A stretch of DNA of 64,000 nt. It comes from Rhizophagus irregularis. Taxonomy: Eukaryota; Glomeromycota; Glomeromycetes; Glomerales; Glomeraceae. Position numbers and translations under genes: made by a program. Shown here one piece after another: positions 23,060 to 35,202 of this stretch. Location: positions 1,922,001-1,986,000 of the forward strand of contig NC_089448.1 of the NCBI RefSeq assembly GCF_026210795.1. The letters are read 5' to 3'. The notes beneath the pieces are model-generated. The model did no database searches. It worked only from the letters and a program-made list of their open reading frames with translations, and was not told where the DNA came from. Numbering within the stretch: the first letter of the stretch is position 1; each line of letters begins with the position of its first letter.

Positions 23060-24235
23060 AAGAAATATAAAAGATTTATGGTCAAAATAAAATCTATTTG
23101 ATGAAGGATAAAAAGAATTTGTATTTAAAAATGTTTAGATATATTGTAGTATTCGAAATTATTTAAAAGATAATTTTTCAAATTGGACATCCGAAAATGA
23201 TGATCTTGATAATTTAACACAAAAATATCAAATGGAATTCACTTGAACCGGAAGAAAATAATTGAATGGATTTCATTTAATAATTTATTATTTAACGAAA
23301 GGGGAATTTTTGGAAATTTATTCAGCAAGATTAGGATTGATGATTATTACAATGAATGGAATTCTAAAAAAAGACAAATAAAAAAAATTTGGAAAGTAAT
23401 AAGTAATGCTTAAAAGATTAGTAAATCATAATCGGTTTGGAGAGGTATGTAATCTAAATAACTTAGTAGTCGAGTTACTTTTTATCTAATTAATATTTAC
23501 ACCCATTTTTTTTTACAGTCAAATCATATTAGCAGTAATATACAGATATTGTCCCCTATTATGGAATGAAGATTACATGCTTGTAATGATCGTAATGACG
23601 TAATGTACGTAAATTTAAAAGAATATTTACTAATAAATCATAATCAACTTATATGAAAAGAAAGAATCCAAATTATTATTTTTGATATAATTTTTGCACT
23701 CTCAAAATTCATGATGAAAATTCAATTCAATTTACATTCTAGAAATATATCATTTATATAACTTGATCCGAGATTCTTGGATTTTGTGGTCTTTTAAATA
23801 AAAATCATCAAAAAGCGATATGGAAATCTTCATTATATAGCACCTACTCCTAAATCTGAAATTTATAGTATAGCAATGATTATGTGGAAAATTTCCTTTG
23901 GTCAACCACCATTTATTGATCATGAACATGATCAATTACTTTGCAATGAATACAATTAATGGTATAAGGCTAATAATAGTACCAGTACCAGAAACTCCTT
24001 TAAAGCATAACATTGCTGGGATGCTGATCCATCGAAAAGCCTGGTATTTATTTATACACTCAAGAAACATAACGAAAGAAATTAACCTATCATAGCAAAA
24101 TGGAGAAGTAAAAATAAATAGGACAAATGATTTATTAGAATCAAATTTCACTATCGGCAAAAGTAAAATTCATAATTCTGAAAATTTTTCTGAACCAAGA
24201 AAATGTAACAGAAGGTTAAAGGTATTATTTATATA
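23060..24235 (+). pseudogene. Decayed zinc-ribbon TKL kinase copy
   Basis: It aligns by eye along its length with the intact gene at 25201-27486. The coding-like run [17 protein letters not shown] appears at about 23150-23205, remains of the glycine-loop region at about 23300-23340, an intron-like gap ending in ACAG before 23520, then QLLHSRNI-like catalytic loop debris near 23725, LGFCG-like debris near 23770, a SEIYSIAMIMWKISFGQPPF segment near 23855, and an NSENFSEPR-like tail segment near 24175. Many stops and indels interrupt all parts. No single frame exceeds about 75 codons. This is a long-dead paralogue and the oldest of the three local copies. Confidence 0.8.
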
Positions 24236-25200
24236 TTATCTAGTTAATTATAAAATTTATTTACAAAATAGATCATTAATTATACCTTTATTTTAACAAA
24301 AGAACTTGAAGGTATATATAAATTGTTTATAATTATCCATTTAATATTTACGTTATAATTTTTATTTATATTTAAAGTAATGAGTTATTAATTGACTTTT
24401 TTGACAATTTTGAGAGAAACAGCAATATAACATAACTTTATTTTGCATAATGGAAATTTGTCTGAGTCTCCATACAAATAATTTGAATTGTGTAATATGA
24501 AAATCGTTGCGCCTGATCTATTCCTTATTTATTTGTTATTATTACACTAAATTGTTAGGTACCACACATAATGTAATTTATGATGTAATAATTTCTTTCC
24601 ATTTTTCCATTACCCATATATTTTTATTCAAACCTATTTGCGATCATTAAAACTTTTTAAAAAAAAAGTAATTATAATTCTACAGAAATTCTTCTCTTTA
24701 TACGACTTTTTTTAGTAGAAATAATAAGTTGGATGATTTCTTAATCTTTCATGTTCATTATTCACCATGTTGTTTATTTAAAATAAATTCAATTGAAAAT
24801 AACCAAAGAAAATTGACCTTTCATTAATCATGTTTATATTGATTTTTAAGTAATATTTAAAAAATTACTACAAATTAATAGTCTATTGAATAACGATCAT
24901 TGATTTTACCAAATTATTTGAATATTAATCAATATAATCAAGGAATATTATTTATTCATTAAGTATGACAATCAAATTTGTTAAATTGTATTCGCTGAAA
25001 AAATGAAAAAAAAAAATAAAATAAAATTATAAAGTACGATAATATTTTTCTTTTTTTGGAAATAAGGCGTAAAATACTTCACAAAATTTATGTGGGCACA
25101 ACATGAAGTTTGATCAACAATTTGCATTTACTAATTTATCTCGGAGTAACCGAACTTGAAACATAATTCTTTCTATTCCTTTTAATTTATTAATTACATT
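24236..25200. other. Intergenic upstream of intact kinase
   Basis: No gene. AT-rich DNA with A/T tracts; no clear TATA element was found within 100 bp of the ATG at 25201. Confidence 0.4.
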
Positions 25201-27486
25201 ATGTCCACTCTTCGATATGAATTAATTTATGCGACAGTTAATAGAGCAACAACATTAACAGATACTAATATTTACAATGATATACACAAACAATTTGAAT
25301 TTCAAAAACAAACAGTCCTTGCTGATAAAATTCTTACCAATGATGAAAAAACTGAAGCGATAAGAGATTTAACTAAAAATTATGATCGAGATAAAGTTAT
25401 ATTTAATAATGGTACAAGAAGAATTTGTGAAAATTGTAACCAAGAATGTTTAGCCACATTATATTGTGAATATTGTGTCCGAAATTATTTAAAAGAAAAT
25501 TTTTCAAATTGGACATCCGGAAATGATGATATTGATAATTTAATACAGAAATGTCAATTGGAAACAACTAGACCAAATGTAATAGTTGAATGGATACCAT
25601 ATAGTAATTTAGAAAATATTAAATATTTAACAAAAGGTGGATTCTCAGAAATTTATACAGCAGATTGGATTAATGGAGAGTATGATGAATGGGATTCTGA
25701 AAAAAAACAATTAAAAAGAATTGAAAGACCTGGAATACAAAACATAAGGATGAAAGTAGTACTTAAAACGTTAGAAAATGTCGAAAGTGCAAATAAAAGT
25801 TGGTTTGAAGAGGTTTGTATTATTGTATTCTATATTTATAAAATTGTTGTAATTTTTTGTATTAGCACTAGTATTTTTACAAATTATTATATTTTAGGCT
25901 AAATCACATTTAACTATAAGTAATAAATGGGCGGATGTTGTTCGATGTTTTGGTTTAACACAAAATCCATCAAATGGAAATTATATGCTTGCAATGATGA
26001 AATTTGATATAGATTTAAGAACATATTTACAACAAAATCATAAACAACTTACATGGAAAAAGAGAATTAATATTGCTTATGAAATAATTCGTGCACTTTA
26101 TTTCATTCATTATGTGAAAGCAATTCATAGAGATTTACATTCTGGAAATATATTATACTCACAATTTAATGATCGTTGGTGTATCAGTGATCTTGGATTT
26201 TGTGGACCTGCTGATAAATCTTCAACAAGTATATATGGAAATCTTCCTTACATAGCACCCGAAGTTATTGTTGGAAGAGAATATACTTTTGCATCTGATA
26301 TTTATAGTATTGCAATTCTTATGTGGGAAATTTCATCTGGACAAACACTATTTATAAATTATGAACATGAAAATGATATTGTAATGAATATTATTAACGG
26401 TATAAGACCAAAAATTGTGCCAGGAACTCCATTAGAATATAAAAATTTAATGAAAGAATGTTGGGATGCTGATCCATTAAAAAGACCTGACGCTTATACA
26501 CTTGGGGAAAGAATGAAAAGATTTAATTTAGATTATCAAAATATGACAGATGAATCATTCAAATCAGAAATAGTAGATAATTTAGAAATGAATAAAGCAG
26601 AAGAAAATTATACGAGTAGCAGATTATTCACAAGTAAAATTCACAACTTTGAAAATCTACCTGAACCAAGAAATGCAACAGAAGGTATAAGTGTATAATA
26701 TTTTATTAATGAATGTATTTATTTATTATTAATGTTATCTTTTTATTATAATAGAAGAACAAGGTATAACCGTATAAATAATAATTTCTACCATTTTTTG
26801 ATGACTATAATAATTTAGTTTTTAAAATAAATACTTTATTTTACTACTAATAGGGTTTCATAGTAAATTGTATGATTTTAACATTCCAAACAACAGTAAG
26901 TAATTATTAATATTACATCGTTGAATTATTACATAATGATGTTTAATAATTGATATTTATTTTAGTTAATGATTTTAATAAATCAAATAAGCGAGATAGC
27001 AAATCATCTAAAGTAATTACTATTTTTAGAGGTAATATATTTTAATTATTGCCAAATCGAGATTGATTTATATATTAAATCTGTATCTTAATTTTTAGAT
27101 AGTAATAAAAAATTATCTAAATTATTTAAAAAGTTGCAAATAAAGTCAAAAAGTAAGTAAATTACTAACGAATAAAATTACTATATTAATTTCATTTATT
27201 TAACGCGACTTTTATTTAAAAATTAGATGATGAAAAGGAAATAACTCAACAACATGTCGATGGTAGGTGAAAATTTTACGTAATAGCCAACAATTTTTAT
27301 ACTATTTTAAGTATGTTTATTTTCTTATAGATGATGACGATGTATATAATAATCCAAATCTTCATTCGAAAGAACAGGATGAACTTGAAATTCCTGATGG
27401 TAGGTTCTTAAGTAAATAAGATTTCTTTTTAAAGCAAATAATTAATTTATAATTTGTTATTTTTTTTATCTTTAGATGGATTTTGA
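25201..27486 (+). CDS. Zinc-ribbon TKL protein kinase with microexon tail
   Basis: Nine exons join in frame to 561 residues: 25201-25812, 25898-26684, 26755-26763, 26854-26895, 26966-27031, 27099-27152, 27227-27262, 27331-27399, 27476-27486. The head (about residues 75-120) has a Cys4 zinc-ribbon-like module, CENC...CEYC, followed by the NWTSGNDDIDNLIQ phrase. The kinase lies at about residues 140-420: TKGGFSEIY glycine loop, lysine in VVLKTL, HRDLHSGNIL catalytic loop, DLG in place of DFG, YIAPEV (APE present), and CWDADPLKRP. After the kinase comes the family motif SRLFTSKIHNFENLPEP, then a polar acidic tail encoded by tiny phase-1 exons. It is probably a cytosolic signalling kinase; substrates are unknown. 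Flanking copies on both sides are broken. Exons 3-9 rest on splice consensus, frame and conservation in the tandem copy. Confidence 0.88.
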
Positions 27487-29617
27487 ATAATCATTTAACA
27501 ATGTTTTTTTTTATATTTTTAAATTATAATTTATTTATTTATTTATTTTATTTTGGATTATTTAAACACTAAGACTAGAGTAGTAAATGTTTTACAAAAT
27601 TCTTAGTTTGTAATTTAAATAATTTTAATAAAATTTATTCAAATTATTAAATGTATAAATACTGAACGTAAATTTATTTAGACGAAATTAAGTATCTTAA
27701 CGTAAATTTATGTCATAAACATTATAAAATCATGACAGATCACAGATTATTCCATTCGTTATACATGAATTTATTAAAACAAGTTGAAGGAATAATCTTT
27801 AACATCATAAAAGCATGACAAGAAGCAACGTAAATATTGTGTACACGTTATATGTTAAAAAATTTATTTTATTTATGATAAATCGTTTAGATTGTTAAAT
27901 TTTTTACAATAACATCTTGGTTAAACTTATAAATATTGATTTAACGTAAAATCAATATTTATAAGATAGTTAATATCAAATAAAATAAAATTATGATCCT
28001 TAATTATTGATGGTATGCCAAAACAATTCACTTAACAAACTTAACAAGTAACGAAACATTTTTTTATGAAAATCACAATAATCCTGATATTTGATCATGC
28101 AAATGATAAAGAATTTTTTCAAAAACATTTAGATACCGAAAAATTATCTTCAACACTATTAAAGATTAGAATAGTAAGATTTCATATATAAAATTTCTTA
28201 GCTTATAATTTGTTATCTGATAAATTTTTAAGTTTATTATTTGTAAATATTACAGTATTGTAATAAACTTTTAATGAATTAGTTTAGTTATACTATTTAA
28301 ATTATTCAAATTTTTTAATGTTGATTTTGATTCTTCTATTATATTAAGAAAAAAAGATTAATATTTCGATGATAGTACAAATTAAATTCACTTTATTAGC
28401 TAAAATCGAACGATCTCCAATCTTATTATAAATTATAAAAATTTATTCGCGATATTAGACTTTTTAACTATAATAAAGTTAATTTTAAAAATTAAAATTG
28501 TTAATAATAATAATCTTACACATGATAATATACTAGTAAAAAATTAGTTGATAGGAATAAATTGGGAAGATCTTGGCAGAAATCGTTGTACTTGAAAATG
28601 CGCAAATAAAAAATTTTTTCAATTCACGAAATCTAATCAAAATTTTTTATTAGCTTTTTAGAAAAAAAAAGTTATCAAATATTATGATTTTAAGTACAGG
28701 TTATCTATAAATTAACCCAAAAAAAAAAAATAAGACGTAAAAAGTCACAAACCCTTTAACTGCTTAATTAAAGTTGCAAATTAGTTAAATATTTTATCTT
28801 TAATTTTTAATGTATCGAAGTTTTTAATTGTTTAAAGTCATATATTCATTGTAGTAAATTCGTAAAAGACTTAATATCATATTTTTATCATACATACTTT
28901 TTACTTAACATTGAAGTGAATAATCTCAAATATTTTTATTGTAATATTTAGTAAAAATTATTTTATTTATTAAAGGAAAATTGAGGATTATTAGCTCGAC
29001 AAATAAAAAAATTATGATAATACATTAGGAATTCACAAATGTATTTTATTTATTTTATTTTATTACTAGAAGAGAAGTACACCCAAAACTAAATTCACAA
29101 ATGTAAATATGATCCATATTGAAATTTTTTTTTTTTTTGATAATGTCACGTGATCTTAAATAATTTCCCATAAAAACGTGACCAAGTGAACCTTCCCATA
29201 AAACATCCGTAAAATGTTGAACTCTTTGTAAAAATTGAATTGATAAATTTTCTAATTTATATTCTAGAATTTTTTTTACAAAAAGTTACAAATAGACAAA
29301 ATTCAGTATTTGTTATAGAAAATCTTTCAATTCTAAATTATAATAAATAATTTAATAATTTTGTTTAAATTCACAACATACCTGAGTTAATATCAAAATT
29401 TTTGCACGGTTTTATTTTTTTATTATTTTCCAATTTCGTACGTATTTGAACATTTTACATGTAAAGCCTAATGATGCTGTGCTACATAGAGTTTAGGTTT
29501 GTTGTAGCATGTGATACACATTTGTTGATCAAAAAGGCGGCGGCGGCGGCACAATCGGTACATAAAACTCCGTTCCGAAACTCTTCTTTCCCACAAAATT
29601 AAAAGAATTATTTTGTT
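27487..29617. other. Spacer between tandem kinase copies
   Basis: The first part is the 3' flank of the intact kinase. AAACACTAAGACTAGAGTAG at about 27564 reappears after the next copy at about 31998, marking the duplicated block. A short (GGC) microsatellite sits near 29536-29549, and a CACGTG E-box near 29145. No gene was found. Confidence 0.5.
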
Positions 29618-31914
29618 ATGCCTGTTATACGAGTTTAGCTAATTAATGTGGCAATCAATAGAGCGATTGCATTAATAGATTATAATATTCATAATGATAT
29701 AGACAAACAATATGAATTTATACGACAAACGGTTCTTGCTGATAAATCTTTTACAAATGATGAAAAGACTTATGCAATAAGAAGAATAAATAAAATTATT
29801 GATAAAAATAAAGTTTTAAATATTGGGGGAACAAGAAGAATTTGTGAAAATTGTAACCAAGAATGTTTAGCTATATCATATTGTGAATATTGTGTTCGAA
29901 ATTATTTAAAATTAAATTTTTTAAATTGGACATCTGGAAATAATGATATTGGTAATTTAATACAAAAATGTCAAATGGAAACAATTTTACCAGAAAAAAT
30001 AGTTGAGTGGGTTCAATATGATAATTTGAAAAATATTAAATATCTAACAAAAAGGTGGATTCTCGGAAATTTATACAGCAGTTTGGATTGATGGAAGGTA
30101 TTATGAATGGGATACTATGAAGCAGCAATTAACAAGATTTGGAAATCAAGGAGTAATACTTAAAAGATTAGAAAATTTTGAAAGTGCAGATCAAAGTTGG
30201 TTTGAAGAGGTTTGTAACCTAATGAATCAGTAATTTATAATTATCTTATTAGAAATAGATTAACTAATATTTTAGGCAAAATCACATTTTACTATAAGCA
30301 ATAAACATCCAAATATTGTCAAATGTTATGGATTAACACAGGATCCATCAAATGGAAATTACATGCTTGTAATGAATATAATGGATTTAAATTTAAGAGA
30401 ATATTTACAGCAAAACTATAATCAACTTACGTGGGAAAGAAAATTTCAATTTGCTTATAACATAATTACTTCACTCAAGCAGATTCATAATGAAAATGCA
30501 ATCCATAGAGATTTACATTCTGGTAATATATTATTTAAACAAGTCAATCAAAGATTTGCTATTGGTGATCTTGGATTTTGTGGTCCTGCGGACAAATCGT
30601 CAAAAAGTATATATGGAAATCTTCCTTATATAGCACCTGAGGTTATTGCTGGAAAAGAATTTACTTTTTAATCCGATATTTACAGTATTGCAATGCTTAT
30701 GTGGGAAATTTCATCTGGAAAACCACCTTTTAATAATTATGAGCATGATTATTATCTTGCAATGAATATAGTTAATGGTATAAGACCAAGAATAGTATCA
30801 GGAACTCCTCTAAAATATGAGAGTTTAATGAAACAATGTTGGGATGCTGATCCATCAAAAAGACCTGATATTAAAACACTTCAGAAAAAAATAAATGAAG
30901 TTTATAAAAGATACCTGGATATGCCAAATGAATTAGAAGAAAGTAACAATTTAGAAATAAATAAAACTAATAGCTCAGAAGAAGCAAAAGAAACAAGCAG
31001 CACACTATTTACAAGTAGCAAACTTCATAATTTTGAAAATTTTCCTGAGCCAAGAAATGCAACAGAAGGTATATTATTACATATTGATTATTAATTCAAA
31101 TTACTAATAATTAATATAATATATTTTATTTTTATTTTATTTAAAAACAACAGAACAACAAGAAGGTATAAATTGAACAATTTTTTATACCAATCAATTT
31201 ACAGGTTGTTGACTATTTTATAAATTTTTAGCATTTCATAGCAAATCTTATGATAATTTTTATATCCCTGATAGCAGTAAGTATTTTATTAAATTCGTGA
31301 TGAATTTCTTATAATTGAATCCAATGCTTTTTAATTGATTTTAATTTATTTAGTTGAAGATTTTGGCAAGTCTAGTGATCAGGAGAATAACAGCACATCA
31401 AATAAAATCAGTATTTTTAAAGGTAATTATTAGTATTTTTTTGCATATTTAAAATAACTATGTAAAATGAATGTTAAATACATATCTTAAAATTTTGTAG
31501 TTAATAATGCTGATAGTCAATTATACGAAAAATTTGAGAAACTACAAGTAAAAATGGTGAGTAAAATAATCAAATATAATGTACTAAATTGATCAAAGGC
31601 ATTTTGTTAAATATGATTTATTTATTTAGATTTTCAAGAAGATAATAATTATAACAATGAAACAATGAAACATCATTCTTATATTGATGGTATGTGAAGT
31701 TTAGCATTTGTATAACTGGAGTAATATTACTGACAATAATAATTTTATGTTCTTATTTTACAGATGAAGTACATAATAATCCAAATCTTCATTTGGAAGA
31801 ACAAAATGAATTAGAAATTCCTGATGGTAAAGAAAATTTTTCTAAATGATGATGATATTTTAGATACTTAAATCTAATTTGTTAAATTTTTTCAATTTTT
31901 TTTTAGATATTTAG
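29618..31914 (+). pseudogene. Tandem kinase copy with three disabling changes
   Basis: A close paralogue of the 25201 gene, about 4.42 kb downstream of it, with the same exon plan, including the 9-nt microexon and the phase-1 tail exons that end at the stop at 31912-31914. Three lesions are visible. Codon 7 is TAG (29636-29638), where the intact copy has GAA. An extra A in the run at 30049-30053 shifts frame at the glycine loop. A TAA at 30669-30671 replaces a GCA codon in the APE-SDIYS region. The zinc ribbon, HRDLHSGNIL and the DLG motif are otherwise preserved, and the splice sites are intact, so decay is recent. Automated gene callers could hide the lesions with short introns or a later start (GTG/ATG near 29648). 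It may still be transcribed. Confidence 0.8.
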
Positions 31915-33340
31915 ATACGAGTTATATAAAGTTTTTATGATTGATAAATAAAGTATTCTTCATATTTTTTATTTTTTATCATTTTGAATTATTTTAAACA
32001 CTAAGACTAGAGTAGTAAGGTATCTTACAAAGCTTCTTAAGTTTGTAATTTTAAATAATTCATTTCATATTTATATTATAAATTATTCAATTATTATATA
32101 AATTATTATTATTTAAGTGAAATTGTTTTGATAAACCAAAGTAACGAGAATTAAGCGTAAGTGCGTAACCCGCATCTTTAATAATGATTATAATGTATAT
32201 CATGAATTATTTGGTATAAAATTACACGATTTACATCGTCAAAAATAATTACAATATTTCATCATCAACACAGATGTAGTATAGACATCAAGTGGTGTCC
32301 AAATGGGTCGTAAATGTTTGGTTATTAAACTAAATATATCTGAACGTACTGTATAATCTTTAATCTTTTCTCTATTAAGCCCTTACTTGAATAAAGTTTG
32401 AAAGCGTTCTCAAAGAATGGATAAAAATTATCTTTAAGAGTAAAGAGAATAAGATTATCAGTTTCGCCAATTAAGAAACTATATTAAACATTTTCAATGA
32501 AATATTATTATCATAAAATTTAACTTTTAACTTTTACAGTCTAATGTAATAATTCGTGAAAAAGAAAATTTCTTAAAAAGAAAAATTTTAAAAAAGAAAA
32601 ATTTCAAAAATTTTTTTTTTTAATTAATTCATATAACTATAGAGAGATTATTTGATAAGATTATAAGTGCTCTAGAAATTTTCATTCATTTACGATAAAA
32701 ACGTGATTAACGGTTGTTAGAAAATTTCTAGAAACTTCAGAGATTTTATTCTGATAAAGGTTACGATTGTAAATAATGTATTAACTACTAATCGATCTTA
32801 ATAGACAATGGTTACAACTATTTATGTAAAAAATGTAAGGCCATTCCAAACTAATAATTAGTTTCCGGTTGAAAAACAAACAACATATAAAAAATTTCGG
32901 AAGTTTTCGGTAAAATCGGAAATATTCGGTATCACTCAATTTCAGAAAATAGAGGAGGTGCTTTAAACATATGTGAACATATCTGTTTAAATTATTTTAA
33001 AATATTGTATAATAGAGTAGAGGAGGAGGACGTAAAACTAAAAATTAATTTGGATGGCCTAATTTCGAAAAAATCATTATTATTCGAAGTGTACACGTGT
33101 CATCGTCACGTGCCTGACATTTTCGAGTACATATTAAAGACAAAAATAACTTACAAGTCCATTAAAATTTTTCCAATACTGTATATAAATTCTTCAATTT
33201 TAATTCGGACTTCTTCAATCGTAAATCGCAAAAACAATAGAAAAAAAAGAATAACAAAATTCAGCTTATAAATGATTATTAACAGTTAAGCAGTTATTTC
33301 TTATAAATGGGTATCTCTTTACTGACTTCCAGAATTTTTT
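31915..33340. other. 3' flank of the kinase copy and spacer
   Basis: It includes the duplicated 3' flank to about 32060. An 88-codon frame at 33005-33271 has no recognisable domain, and its composition is like the surroundings, so it is not called. AACTAATAATTAGTT at about 32849 is a perfect palindrome. Confidence 0.4.
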
Positions 33341-33374
33341 CTAACCACGCGTGCCAATCTATAGCTTAATTTTG

Positions 33375-33600
33375 GTTCTTTTTCCGAACCTTCCGACTCG
33401 TCTTCAAAAGCTTTTTTGATCATCTTTTTCTAAATCTTCTGACTCATCTTCCGAAGTATGCTTGGATTTTTGATCATCTTTCTTTGAACCTTTGAACTCA
33501 TCTTCAAAAGTGACCTCAGCTTTTTGACCATCTTTTCCGAACATTCTTCTGACTCAGCTTCTTTTGACTCATCTTCGAAAATAACAACTTTAGCTTTTTT
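33375..33600 (-). repeat. Degenerate acidic coding minisatellite
   Basis: On the minus strand about four units of 42-67 nt each encode variations of EDESEGSEKDDQKS. Units keep the GAAGA(T/C)GAGTC core and AAAGATGATCAAAAA, but lengths differ, so frame shifts between units. Only a 67-codon frame (33430-33633) is intact. It is a relic of a protein with an acidic-lysine repeat tail, or a minisatellite. Confidence 0.45.
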
Positions 33601-33818
33601 TATAAAAGACACTTGCAAGTACATTTTTTTCATATAATCGGTTAGTTTGGCGTTGTTTGGTAATCACGCTTGCGTTTCTGATCATAATGATGACATATTG
33701 TTAATATAGAATTTAACAATAATACAGATATTTAATAACATACTTACTAGGGAGTGAGAAGAAACCTCGCGATTATAACTTCTTTGAATATTATACTGTA
33801 ACATGCCATTACAGATAA

Positions 33819-34177
33819 TGATGCCGATTTTTCCACACAATACACACTTCAGTCTTGGAAACTCCATTCTACATAAAATAAATGCATTAAAATTCATATC
33901 ATAAGAGGTAAGTGTATCCACGTTCTTACCTTCCATTTTTTCTGAATTTCCTGAAATAATGCCATTCTCTCTTTGGGAATTCTTTCTGATAATTTTAAAA
34001 CGAATGAAGAGCATCAGAATATGCGTTCGTAGCGATACGTTTCGTTTTACGATTAAGGTATCGATAAAACTCCAGTGGTTCGAGGTTAAATAAACGCAAC
34101 ATCCATTCAATGTTGGACTTATTTTTATCGGATAACTTGACATATATTGAAAGTGCAAAATAGATATACTTAGTCAA
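33819..34177 (-). pseudogene. Small gene remnant, unknown family
   Basis: The minus strand has a coding-like opening of 60 codons (start MTKYIYFALSIYVKLSDKNK, containing WMLRLFNLEPLEFYRYL). After a one-base frame change near 34000 a second run follows (ERIPKERMALFQEIQKKWK) that ends on a GTAAGA donor at about 33930. A matching acceptor before 33869 continues with NGVSKTEVCIVWKNRHHYL and a stop at 33819-33821. The composition is protein-like and the splice keeps frame, but the frameshift and short length suggest a remnant. I do not recognise the family. Confidence 0.4.
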
Positions 34178-35095
34178 TTACTTTTTTAATAAGAATAGAA
34201 CGCCATCTGAATACGACAAGTCTTACACGATTGGTTATGATAGTAACCTATTGACTAGACTACCATCGCGCTTAACAGTTTGCAAGCTCAGAAGAACTTG
34301 TAATATACTGTAAAATGACTTACGTTCGAAAAAGTGTTTAAAAGATCGTTACGCCATAAAGTAGATTAGAAATTTGCCTGAGTATTTATCTCAAAAAAAA
34401 AAAGATAACTAGGGTGCAAAAATTACGTCAACGCAGACGCTCATAACAATTTAATTATATTATAAGTGGGCTTTTGCCATGTCAAAACCCGTGTTCGATC
34501 ACGTGATATACACGTACACACTATAAATAGCCAGACATTATGATTGGCTTATGATCACGTGAACGAACATGACTTTATGGGTTGCAGTCAACTGTGAAAG
34601 CATAAAATAAAAAAAGTATGCATACATGTTGAGGTTACCCAATAATTATTCCATGACTGAAAATCCTAAAGTATTTTCGAGCCGCATACAGTTTTATTTA
34701 TTATAGGGGTAAGTAATTAAGATGTAAGCTTATCTTGCGTAAAGAATAATCTTATTCAAAACCTGATAAAAAGCACAAGGAGTCAAGGATAAAATATAAT
34801 GAAATAGGGCTAAATAACTTACTGTAGTTACGCAAAGGGGCAAATTATATACAAAGTTGAAACTATCGTGAATGAATAATATCTTTAGTAAAAAAGGCGA
34901 TTTATTGTTTACAAATATAGCAATAGATCATCTTGTTTACTAAAATGTTACTAAACTACCGATAGTACTACCGATGATCGTCACATATATATATATATTA
35001 CAGCATTACAGCCATTTTTTCGACGGCGCCCAGGGCAATTATTATTTTTTCGTAATAAACCTTGTTTTACAACTTTTTGATAAACAAACAAATAT
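34178..35095. other. Intergenic upstream of the helicase
   Basis: Apart from the promoter-like cluster, it holds a short (TA)n run near 34986-35000 and no gene. It probably contains the 5' regulatory region of the helicase. Confidence 0.4.
34498..34562. promoter_or_regulatory. Orphan promoter-like cluster: paired E-boxes, TATA, CCAAT
   Basis: ATCACGTGAT at 34498-34507, TATAAATAG at 34522-34530, ATTGG (inverted CCAAT) at 34543-34547 and ATCACGTGA at 34554-34562 lie within 65 bp. The TATA points right, toward the helicase, but its ATG is 670 bp away and has its own TATA element. The cluster could serve an unannotated transcript or be an enhancer. Confidence 0.4.
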
Positions 35096-35103
35096 TATAA
35101 AAG
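35096..35103 (+). promoter_or_regulatory. TATA box of the ZNFX1-like helicase
   Basis: TATAAAAG lies about 100 bp before the ATG at 35203, the expected side and range for a fungal TATA element. It is followed by a short AT-rich leader whose last bases resemble those before the second paralogue at 62145. Confidence 0.4.
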
Positions 35104-35202
35104 CCGGTAAGAAATAATTTTATAACCAAGAAAATATCACATTTTCGTTATATTAATATTTCATAAATATTAAATACTTAAGTCTTATTATTCAAAGTCA
35201 CT

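Noticed and set aside
23750-24160. Three 60-75 codon frames in the first kinase relic
   Set aside because: They are fragments between stops in a decayed kinase; the alignment to the intact neighbour explains the region better.
29534-29552. (GGC)n run as a possible CpG-type promoter
   Set aside because: A short microsatellite only; it is about 70 bp upstream of the broken kinase start, with no other core promoter element.
33005-33271. 88-codon plus-strand frame
   Set aside because: No recognisable domain, splice partner or promoter; composition is like the surrounding AT-rich DNA.
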